A stretch of DNA of 64,000 nt from Paragorgia papillata (taxonomy: Eukaryota > Cnidaria > Anthozoa > Scleralcyonacea > Coralliidae). The notes under the pieces were generated by a model. That model was not told the origin of the DNA and did not search any database. It worked only from the letters and a program-made list of their open reading frames with translations. How positions within the stretch are numbered: position 1 is the first letter of the stretch; every line of letters begins with the position of its first letter. Position numbers and translations under genes: made by a program. The stretch is taken from positions 312,501-376,500 of the forward strand of contig JAWNZC010000114.1 in NCBI GenBank assembly GCA_035771165.1. Direction: 5' to 3'. This document shows positions 1 through 9,200 of this stretch, piece after piece.

Positions 1-496
1 GAGTGCGCGTGATCTTGCGTGTAGACGCGGGCGTGCTAGCTGCGTGAACGCGCGCTTTGACGTGCGTGTGGACGCCGTGTCTGGAGATTTCTTTCAAGCC
101 TGGGGTTTTCCATGCACACGCGCAAACTCATGAACATACACATATATGCATAAAATAATATAATAGTTTGTTTCTACGCAATTTGATTTTAGCAGGTGAA
201 TGAATAAACGATCTTCTTCTTTGTCTTTGTTTTTATAGGTGTCTTGAATAATTTCTTAGCGTCCCTTCAGAAGCCAAGAGAACATTAATGTAATCAAGAC
301 TATTAATGCCCAGCCTAGTATATATATATATTATGCTGGCCATCCAAATGTAATTTTTTACTGTTAAAAAGATTTGTAGTACATATGCTTCTATATATAG
401 CTTACCTTCACATATTTTATAGCGTTGCGGAAATAATGTATATATTCTAATGTTCTAATGCTCCCATTTCAATTACATATACAATATGATTGTATA
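1..496. other. Intergenic, no gene seen
   Basis: The stretch starts GC-rich (cgcg and gcgtg words in the first 90 bases) and becomes AT-rich. It contains a short TA run near 320-334. I see no supported exon, RNA gene or clear repeat structure. Confidence 0.5.
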
Positions 497-839
497 CAGG
501 GTGAATAAAAAAAACCTGATGCCTTTCATATTCAAATTAGCCGCATAGCGGCTGTAATTTGACAGAAGTTCCCTAAATATCTCATGGGTATACGAAGCCG
601 ATATCAAATAAGTGAACCCTAAATATCTCATGGGTATACGAAGCATATCAAATAAGTGAATATCAAATAAGTGAACCTTATTTGATATGCTTCGTATAGC
701 CTACCCATGAGATATTTAGGGTTCACTTATTTGATATGCTTCGTATACCCATGAGATATTTAGGGAACTTCTGTCAAATTACAGCCGCTATGCGGCTAAT
801 TTGAATATGAAAGGCATCAGGGTTTTTTTATTCACCCTG
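497..839. mobile_element. Foldback (hairpin) MITE with TA target site
   Basis: The whole 343-bp segment is an inverted repeat. It begins CAGGGTGAATAAAA and ends with the complement TTTTATTCACCCTG, and each end is flanked by TA (495-496 and 840-841). The inner arms carry a sub-repeat (CCCTAAATATCTCATGGG...) that is duplicated within each arm, and an AGCCGCATAGCGGCT palindrome lies in each arm. There is no coding capacity. TA target duplications and CAGGGTG termini are typical of Tc1/mariner-type non-autonomous elements; assignment to that superfamily is inference. Confidence 0.8.
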
Positions 840-928
840 TATAGACCAGTTTTAAGACAAAAGAAGGCATATTAAATTTTAAATAATTTTATGTATTTGT
901 GTGTGAATTAAACTCTATTAAACATGAA

Positions 929-952
929 TATATATATATATATATATATATA
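929..952. repeat. (TA)n microsatellite
   Basis: A pure TA dinucleotide run next to the retrozyme-like repeat. A second run at 1164-1180 closes the other side. Confidence 0.9.
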
Positions 953-1163
953 GTTCAATCTACAGACACGGTGTTTCGCTGTACAACGAAAAGTGTAGCT
1001 TGGAACAATCTGAATGAATTTCACCAATTACTTATACACATGCGATCGTCGGTGACAACCGCATGTGGGACAGCATCGGTGAAGTACATTCAGATAGCGT
1101 GAAGTGCGCATGGGCCCAGAGTGCTCAAACTTCCACAAGGGTAGTGAGCGTTGCATTATCGCT
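953..1163 (-). mobile_element. TA-flanked retrozyme-like repeat, copy 1 (ribozyme core broken)
   Basis: This is about 210 bp of unique sequence between a TA tract on the left (929-952) and another on the right (1164-1180). It is closely similar over its length to 9914-10118 and, less closely, to 14147-14424. On the minus strand the end at 953-1006 matches the hammerhead of copy 2: the outer stem GTTC/GAAC, the CTACA/TGTAG stem I, GAAAC and GTGTC are all kept. The CTGATGAG core and the 5' half of stem II are replaced by CTTTTCG. The ribozyme should therefore be inactive. Confidence 0.75.
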
Positions 1164-1181
1164 ATATATATATATATATAA

Positions 1182-2359
1182 GTGACCAAAATTAATCTGC
1201 AATTTATTAAACTTTCTCGTGGTGTTTTTACTATCCGATAAATTCCATTTGAAGTGTACACGTGTTATATTTGATTTGAATTGCTATATCTCAGCCGAAG
1301 CTTTTGAATTCTAATCAGTTATATTGTTCTTAGCTATGTTATTCTATGAGGTTATGTGCGCGTCGGGGGAGCGCCTCGCATGGGTCCTTGAGTCTCGTTC
1401 GCGCTCTTCCCATGTGGGATATTAGTATATATTATTATAAATCCATTAAAGTTGTTAAAAAAACAAAAGAAAAAAAAACAAAAAAAAACTAAAGTGCATG
1501 AAAACAACAAAAATTCTATTTTTGCACTCGAGTACAACGTCTCGTTCTCTTCCTAAAACTCTTTCATATGACCTAAAAATTTTCATTCCAATTCGTACTT
1601 TGATTTGCACTCTTTAATAGATTATGTCTGATATCAGTTCTTTTTTTAAAGCGCGACTCTTGTATGTTGTTCCAGACTCCAGTTGTGTTTATCGGGAATT
1701 TGTCCTTGGCCTTTCGGCTTATCGTTTAACAATATCGCGATCATTTACGTCAAACCCACGCATTTCAGCATTATTGCAGTGAAGTTGAGTGGTTAATGAC
1801 GTAATTCAGAGATAACGTTCAATTTTAAGATTAGCGGTTCGCCTTTGTGTTTCTACTGAACGTGGGGGGAAATAATCCCGCAACCTGGAGTAGGGCTTTT
1901 CTTCCGGTGACATGGGTAATTGTTAATACAACCGACAAACCCAAATACATTACTGATTACCTACAGCTCGCGTTGTAAGGAAAAGACTGAGGACACATTT
2001 GTAAGGAAAAGACTGAGGACACATTACAATCCAATAACTCGTTGCATTGCAAGTAACCTCCAACTTGCGTAATCCCACGACTGCGGATAGGGTTAATGTA
2101 TAAGCTACTGTAAAAAACCGTTAGTCATGGTGGTGGCATGGCTTTCCAATACATTTCCCCTTGACGCAGACCTCCAACTCTCACGGTTTGACCGTGAGAC
2201 TCCCTGTATCAGACTGACAACTTCTCCCGGTCACCCGGTATGACTGCCACTTCTCACGGCAAGCGAGAATTCTTAAAAATGCCAATGGAAATACTCTGAA
2301 AAATTTTAATAAACTTAAAATACTCAATAATTCATGACGAAAACACAAAAGAAATCAAT
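1182..2359. other. Intergenic, low-complexity A tract and a short tandem duplication
   Basis: An A-rich stretch with scattered C and G lies at about 1457-1510. At 1974-2030 a unit of about 26 bp (TGTAAGGAAAAGACTGAGGA...) occurs twice in tandem. No exon or RNA gene is supported. Confidence 0.45.
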
Positions 2360-2364
2360 ACCGT

Positions 2365-2545
2365 AGCAGTGGTTGTAAATTGGATACAGCATCGTCCTGA
2401 TTTACATAAACTTTAGCTTCGATTTTCTCGGCTAAAACAGACCGTATCCCCAAAATAGTTGGTGAACTTGATTACTTAGATGTAGTAAATCAGATACAGC
2501 TCGGCTGCTCATGCTGTATATATTACATAAACTAAAGAAAAGCAT
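2365..2545. repeat. Dispersed repeat shared with 20002-20262
   Basis: Several words recur in the same order here and at about 20002-20262: GATACAG, CGTCCTGATTTAC, TAAACTTT, GGCTAAAA, AAAATAGTT, AAATCAGATACAG, TCGGCTG and TCATGCT. This makes it a dispersed, probably non-autonomous element. The two copies are clearly diverged and neither codes for a protein. Confidence 0.65.
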
Positions 2546-2929
2546 CAATAGCACTTCGGCCGAGGCACAGAGCACCTGAATGAATAGTCTTAATCATTAT
2601 CAGAATGCCTGCAATGCTTGACACTGTTTGGTCAAAAAAGTTCTGAGTTGTCAAAATCAAAATGGCGCAATTAAGTGGCGACGATCAGATCACATGCAGC
2701 AATCTCCAGGTTTGGCTGTCAATCTCCAGGTTTTTTATCATTATATTTTAAAATCTCCAGATTTAGTGTTTGGTAAAGTTGGCAGGTCTGTTGACGAGTA
2801 AATTAGAATCGTACGCCTGACGTTAGGCAGCCTAAAGATAAAAAGTGTTCCACAATAACAATGCGAGTGAAAGAATTAGCAGTGTGTCGGTGGAATAGTC
2901 TTGTCGTGGGGTACACACGTAAAAATCTC

Positions 2930-3400
2930 ACAAGTTCAGTTACAGCATTGTTGCCTGAACAATGCCGTAACAACGTTGTTATCGTGTGTGAACAACATTG
3001 ATGAATTAACAACATTGTTCATCATTGTAGTTCAACAAGTTGTTACTGCTTGATGAAACAACAACCGTTGTTCACGCATGTTGTAACAACCGAAGGACGT
3101 GTTGGGGATACACCAGTCATGTTCACAATTGTTGTAACATTGTTGTTCATCGTTGTTACTTCGTCATGCTGTTACAACATGTTGTTACTGTCATGCTGTT
3201 ACAACATGTTGTATCATGTGCGAACAACGTTGTTGGCTATAAAAAATGTGCTGTTGGAACAACGTGTTCATGACTGTTGATTTATCCGTGAACAAGTTGT
3301 TCGAACTATAAGTGAACAACTTGTTGACAACTTGTTCACGGGGTCAGCACAACATCTAACAACCGTGTTAACAACCGTGAACAACTTGTGCGTTTTTACG
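2930..3400. repeat. Cluster of AACAA/TTGTT short palindromes
   Basis: About 470 bp is packed with short words AACAAC, GTTGTT, GTAACAAC and GTTGTTAC, often arranged head to head as small palindromes, for example TACAACATGTTGT, GAACAACGTTGTT and GAACAAGTTGTTC. It is not a regular tandem repeat because the spacing varies. Open frames across it are low complexity and I do not call them genes. Confidence 0.75.
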
Positions 3401-3429
3401 CGTGTACACAGTGTAAAAAGATAAAGTTG

Positions 3430-3535
3430 TTACCTCAAAATGTTGAGTGTCGCAACTGTCAGTTTCACGCGGGGCGATCTTCAGGCGACTGAGTAGTTTC
3501 GATCGCCCCGCGTGAAACTGAACATTTTGAGGTAA
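3430..3535. repeat. Short foldback repeat
   Basis: The left arm TTACCTCAAAATGTT plus CAGTTTCACGCGGGGCGATC is matched by the right arm GATCGCCCCGCGTGAAACTG plus AACATTTTGAGGTAA. The loop is about 20 bp, and an extra stretch interrupts the left arm. This is a hairpin-forming, MITE-like element. Confidence 0.8.
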
Positions 3536-3628
3536 GCCCACTTAAACTATACTATATTCGCTCTACCTTTTAGTTTATGGTATTGAGCACTTTCCGACAT
3601 TCCGTGAACAAAATCACACGTGCTCGTT

Positions 3629-3629
<1 letters not shown>

Positions 3630-3709
<80 letters not shown>
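3630..3709. repeat. (TA)n microsatellite, about 80 bp
   Basis: An uninterrupted TA dinucleotide tract. It directly abuts the GTTGCA-rich inverted-repeat element that follows. Confidence 0.95.
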
Positions 3710-3712
<3 letters not shown>

Positions 3713-4068
3713 CCATTGCACCGTCGGTAACATGCTGTGCAATTGTCAAAATCGCTGCGAGGCAAGTTGCAGCAATCGTTGCACAAAGTAGAATCAGGTT
3801 CTACTTTCTGCAACGATTGCAGCAATTTGTTTCAGTGTTGCACCGTGTAACACAGTCCCTTCAGCAACTTGTCTCGCAATATTTCGTTATGATTTGGCAC
3901 TCAATCGAGTCTCTCCCCAGTCTACCCACTTTTATCGTAATCCAAATCATTGGAAAATTGCATAAACGCGTTGCAGCGTGTAACACCCCCTGTCTTGCAA
4001 CTGTAAGGCTACATGAATCATCATTGCGAGACAAGTTGCATGGAAAATTGCACCATGTAACAGGGCCT
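3710..4068. mobile_element. Foldback-type element rich in TTGCA motifs
   Basis: The ends are related: ATTGCACCGTCGGTAACA at the left and ATTGCACCATGTAACAGG at the right. Inside are oppositely oriented copies of GCAACTTGTCTCGCAA and TTGCGAGACAAGTTGC, plus a local palindrome around AGAATCAGGTTCT (about 3789-3801). It has no plausible coding content and is probably a non-autonomous element inserted beside the TA tract. Confidence 0.6.
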
Positions 4069-5062
4069 TAATTACTTCGCAATAAAACATAGTTTAACAC
4101 TACTGTCTGACTCTGGGCTTCTGGCTTAATTAAACGTTTTTGTAGGAATTGAAGCTTAAAAAGTTACTGTTTATGACCCAATGTTTCGACACTCCAATAG
4201 TCCAATTGACATTCCAAAAGCTTTAGTGTCATCCGGATGGAGCATTAGATAGAGGATGTGACAGTAACTTTTTTAGAGCAAAGTGAAAAGATGGTCCCCA
4301 TCTTTTTACTGACCTCTTGCACATATTCCTAAGCTGGGTGGCAAATCCACTGCAAACAAAAAGATCACGAATAATTTATTTGGTCAACAAACATCGGGAC
4401 TTTGAAGACCCACTCACCATGGCAACGTTGACGTCATCTGCAGCGAGAGGATTCGATCAAGCGATTGATGGACGAGATAAAATGAAATTGTTATGCAGTA
4501 AAACACGTTTTTGAAACTGGTTTATACACCCCCACTACAAATCGATCCTTCACTTGATAGTATGAAAGATGTGTGGCAGCACACCAACTTTCTGACAACT
4601 GCCTGACGTCAATTGCCGAGAATGACGCCATTTTGGTTCTTTGTTTTGACCGATGTTGTCACGCACGGTCGGTACGAGTGGCTTTCTTGTGCGTAAATGA
4701 GTTGGACCGTATTCAAATTTTGAGTGAATAGAAGTGCGTTCACATCAAACGGTTGCCAGAAAATGAAGGACGGAAATTAGCGGAAACAGGTGAGACAACT
4801 GATTGATTGATTGCCTTATTCCGATGTAGATTGCATGGCTACGAAAAATGTTCGCCCAAGGCTACAGAGCGTTGGGATTGAATTCTTGCCACAATTATCT
4901 CAAAGTTAATTAAAGGTTTAACCTCAAGCCCGGGTTACGTCAACACACAAAGTAGAAAACATGATTTTTCTTTGTCTCGAACAAACAACACGACAAATAA
5001 TCACACGTTTAAGCCGAGTTTAACTTTGTAGTTCAACACAAAACTTTAAATTCAAATAAACT
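4069..5062. other. Intergenic, no gene seen
   Basis: The only structure seen is a pair of 12-13 bp arms (AAAAGTTACTGT near 4159 and ACAGTAACTTTT near 4262) about 90 bp apart. Open frames here are short, lack recognisable composition and are not supported as exons. Confidence 0.45.
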
Positions 5063-5065
5063 TTA

Positions 5066-5101
5066 TATTCCGACGTTTCCGGGGCAAGCCCTTTTACAAA
5101 G
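5066..5101 (-). repeat. Possible hammerhead-related relic
   Basis: The minus strand reads a GGGC-UU-GCCC hairpin followed by GGAAACGTC. That resembles stem II plus the GAAAC strand of Penelope-type hammerheads. The CTGATGA half of the core is not present, so it cannot be active as seen. The call rests only on resemblance and could be wrong. Confidence 0.25.
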
Positions 5102-5146
5102 ATTGAATTACATGTTATTTACAAAAGCCTAACATGACAGGCGTAT

Positions 5147-5176
5147 GTATATATATATTAATATATATATATATAT
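5147..5176. repeat. (TA)n microsatellite
   Basis: TA dinucleotide runs with one interruption. Confidence 0.85.
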
Positions 5177-5369
5177 ACTGCCATCAAAATAATTTTTACC
5201 TTAAAGAACATATGCCGCGCAAGAATCACCTGACATCGTTAATCTTAAACGTTAATTTAAATTTTTAAACTTGGCCGTTATTTTTTAAATTTTTAAATTT
5301 CACCGTTATTTTTAAACATATCGATAAGATTGACACTATAAAAGGCATAGTTGAAACGCAACACTTTAC

Positions 5370-5470
5370 GGCCTGAAGATCGCTCCAATGAGCGGCTAGG
5401 AATCGAACTGACGACCTTTAGCCTGCTTGATGACCTGTTTATTAGAGATAGACGCTAAAAGGTCAATTTT
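5370..5470 (-). repeat. tRNA-like fragment (possible SINE relic)
   Basis: The minus strand contains AGTTCGATTCC, close to the pol III B-box consensus GGTTCRANNCC, next to a small hairpin (GCTCCAATGAGC on the plus strand). No complete cloverleaf can be drawn and the T stem does not pair, so it is not a tRNA gene. Confidence 0.3.
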
Positions 5471-5844
5471 TAAAAATATATTTCACTTTAATCTGAATTA
5501 GAGTAAACGGTCCTTATGAGCGCGTAAACTGTACCGGGGCGCCTTTCCCCTGCGTTGGGGCTTTTTATCCGTATCGGGGCTTTTTTACCTCGCGTGATAG
5601 CGTGATCACATGATCTCGTTTTGCTGCTATATTTCCCGTCATGCCACTACTGCTCTGAAATTACAACACGCCATCATTTATTGCACCAACAAGGCTTTTA
5701 ATGGTCGTTGTACACTGCGTTTGGTTTTGATCGCTTCGTTACAAACATACATCTTGCGATCTCCAGTTCTTAAAGGCGATCGGAAGAGTGATTTGGACTG
5801 CGTTGTGGACGTTTGTATCCAGAACCTTGTGAATTGTGATAGCG

Positions 5845-5852
5845 TATAAATA
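5845..5852 (+). promoter_or_regulatory. Candidate TATA box of the receptor gene
   Basis: TATAAATA lies 233 bp upstream of the proposed start codon at 6086. Initiation about 30 bp downstream (near 5876) would give a 5' UTR of roughly 210 bp without an intron. A second TATA-like word (CTATAAAAGG) at about 5336 is an alternative. Confidence 0.4.
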
Positions 5853-6085
5853 TCAACGCCCGAGAACTTCAAGCTTCTCTTTGTTGCAACTACCGAATTG
5901 GACTCGCTATTTCTTGAATAGACCATCGCCGTTGCGTGTGTGTTTGGGAGTGAAGGCCTAGTACAGGCGAGAAATGCTCAAAGAAGTTTCTACCATTCGG
6001 CTGAAATCACCAAAGGTTAAGAAATCAAGATACGATTGTTATTCAAGTGTGTAAAAAAACCAAAACAACATCAACGGGAAAAACC

Positions 6086-6203
6086 ATGCCTTGGGAACTA
6101 GTGAGGTCGGCAAATATCAGTGTTGCAATATTACTGTTCCTGATTCCCCTTCTTCTGGCGTCTCGTGTCCAAGCTATGAACTGTAGTGCGACTAATATAT
6201 CAG
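6086..6203 (+). CDS. Receptor exon 1: start codon and signal peptide
   Basis: ATG in the context AAAACCATGC. The first 31 residues form a signal peptide: a short charged start, the hydrophobic core ISVAILLFLIPLLLAS, then RVQA as a likely cleavage region, followed by MNCSATNIS with two N-glycosylation sequons. The reading frame extends upstream without an ATG, so this methionine is the natural start. The donor is CAG/GTAATG at 6204. The exon ends in phase 1, which fits the next exon. Confidence 0.7.
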
Positions 6204-9200
6204 GTAATGTGATTGGGGATTCTTTTGTGTGAGATGTACACTATTATTAAGTATTTATAAAACGTAGCCATTATTGAGTCACGCAAGCGATCGTGATTCG
6301 TGATGATGGGATATTCCTTCTAGTATTGTCTTCGGGCTGTATATATTTTTTGCTCGTGTCGAAACAAACACATTGAGATGGTTAAAATCATATATCTGCT
6401 ACTAATCCTCCGTAGCGAAGCAGTCGGGCCGAAACACTGACCTGAAATTCTACCGAACAGGGAAATATTTTTGAACAAAAAGTACAAATGCTGTGTATTA
6501 ATCTGTTAATAGTCGTGTTCTTTCAATGCGGTTTGTTAACCGTCCTTTTAAATACGTTTGGCTTCTCGTCGGCGCTTTAGAGATGTTTTTCTTTTGGGTT
6601 TACGTGTTTATAATTGAGAAGAGTATTTATCACATTTTCTTTGCTACTGTGTTGGGTTATTTTACGGTTGAAATGAAATACAGGTATACTTTGAAGGCAG
6701 TTTTAATATAAAACTTTAATAATTCCGCGTTCTAATTTCGAACAGATTGCTACATTTAAAGAATCTAATTTGCTACATCTACCGTGATTGCCGTTCCGAT
6801 CGATTCTCTGTGATGAAACAACATTATTTATGGCAAACAAATAATTATTGTTCAAACAATATATTACTCAAACCTCGTTTGTTTCAATATTGTGATGAAA
6901 CAACATTATTATGGCAAATAAATATTGTTCAAATATGACTCAAACTTTGTTTCAATATTGTCATGACAATACACGACTGTTGTGAATAGGTTTTCTGTAA
7001 TGTGGTATTATTCTAAATAATCAAAAATGGATTATTGTAGGTTAGAAAAGGGGTGTGCAAGCTGTTTTGTTTCATGGCCATTGAAGTTCTGATTTAAAAT
7101 AGTTAGTGGGCCACCAGTTCTTTCCTTCACCATCCTCTCTTTACAATCTAAATAGCCTGTAGTGTAGTGGTGTGGTGTGTGGTGTGCTGTAGTGTGGTGT
7201 AATGTGGTGTGGTGTGGTGGCTTACATGTACCAGTCATAACATCCTCAATTCGAAACGTCCTCGGTCCACAGAATTCAAAAAGATAAATACAGTATATTA
7301 GTAGACTTATTTGAAAGTTACAAAACGTACAGAATTGAATACTTCAAGCAGTTTGATGATTAATTTGTATCGTTTGACTAGACTTTGTAGCCTTTGTTGC
7401 TGTATTCATGTGTTGCTATAAAAATGGAAACTTGATACAAGTAACTACTGACAAGAAGTGCTTTGCCTTTGGGCATTTTGTTTTTGCCTTTGGGCATCTT
7501 GCTTTATAGAACATTACTGGTGTAAAACATCTGAAAAATGTATTTCTCATTGTCAAAAATATACTAATTAAGTCTTATGAAGAATGTTTGGAAGAAGTGA
7601 GGAGGTTTTGTCCTGAGGATGTTTTGACCTGAGGACATTTTGACCCGAGGACATTTTGACCCGATACAGTGTGGTAGCGTGTCAGGTGTATTGTAGTGTG
7701 GTGTGATGTAGTGTGGCATGGTGTAGTGTAGTGTAGTGTAGTGTAGTGTAGTGTAGTGTAGTGTAGTGTAGTGTAGTGTAGTGTAGTGTAGTGTAGTGTA
7801 GTGTAGTGTAGTGTAGTGTAGTGTAGTGTAGTGTAGTGTAGTGTAGTGTAGTGTAGTGTAGTGTGGTGTGGTGTGGTGTGGTGTGGTGTGGTGTGGTGTG
7901 GTGTGGTGTGGTGTGGTGTGGTGTGGTGTGGTGTGGTGTGGTGTGGTGTAGTGTAGTGTAGTGTAGTGTAGTGTGTAGTGTAGTGTCAGTGTAGTTGAAG
8001 TTGAAGCCTTGTCCTAAGAGTATAAAGTAGTTGAACTCTTTCTATGTGCATAAGTCAAAGACTGAATGTTTTAGCTTGAGCTGCTAACTCTTGATTCTAT
8101 TAAGGCCCAGTGTACATGCATGAAGCAGATAAAAAATCCAGGGGTGTAGGTAGTTTGATAAACTTAGGGGGGCCGACCCCCACAAGGCGCCACCATGGTT
8201 GGCACCGAGTAGGAAAATTTGGAGTCTCTAGATCATCGGGAAATGGCATTCTCAGAGTCTTCTCTACCTCTTTCATTAGGCCCTTTCATTAATTCTTTCA
8301 TTATGATTTGTGAGTCTATGCTATCCGTGAGTCAAGATGGATTATTCAGGGTTCTGGCCAGGAGCATGTGAGTGCCGGGTACCTACAGGCCCTGAAAATG
8401 ATATTTTGCAAATGTGAGCAAGTGAAATTCATAATCCTTTACATCATGTGTCTCACAATTTTGTCAGACTATTTATTATATATTTATATACATGCTAGGG
8501 CATGCTAGAATATACAGCATGACAAATTCTCTACGTAAAGCTAGGGCAAGGTTTCCTGCCTATGTTCTACTGGACTACCAACACCGGTGTATCATCTTAC
8601 AGGCATTAATAAACAAAGTGTGAAGTGATTAGAGCCTTACCCAAGTATCAGACAATCCAATCTGGCTTTGAAGGAATATCGTATTTCACCGAATCACAAG
8701 TCTGGTACTAGCTAATGTTGTGGTGCTGAATTTCACCAAATAATATTGTTTCAATAAAAAAAAATTCACCAAGGACAAAAAAATACAAAATGATGTATAT
8801 TAATTAAAAGATTATATATAAAAAATACAACACATGGGGTTTTCTTATTGCATATTTCGAGTGCCGGGTGGAAGGGTCTGTTTTAGCATGAGTGCCGGCA
8901 CCGCCACCTGGCACTGCCCACCGTAGGCAGAACCCTGATTATTATTATTAATTGGCTGATCATTGAAATTAAACATCCGATGGATGAAAAATGTTGTTAT
9001 TAAAATATCGATCACAGATATTTGATTAATATATATATAAATGAAAAGAAAGTAACTAGTTACAGTTATACAAAGTAACTCCAAATATTTTGTAACTAGT
9101 TACAAAGTTACATTCCTTTGTCCATGTTACTAGAATCAACAAATAAATTACTGGCTTTTAGATGCCAGTACCATATATAATTATGTTTTTACAGCTAAAT

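Noticed and set aside
5370..5470. A tRNA gene on the minus strand
   Set aside because: Only a B-box-like stretch is present; the T stem and acceptor stem do not pair.
6400..6450. GTCGGGCCGAAACACTGACC as a hammerhead
   Set aside because: GGCCGAAAC looks right but there is no CTGATGA on the 5' side and stem I does not pair.
6526..6711. 61-codon hydrophobic frame in intron 1
   Set aside because: It is short and AT-rich, and exon 1 and exon 2 of the receptor already join in phase without it.
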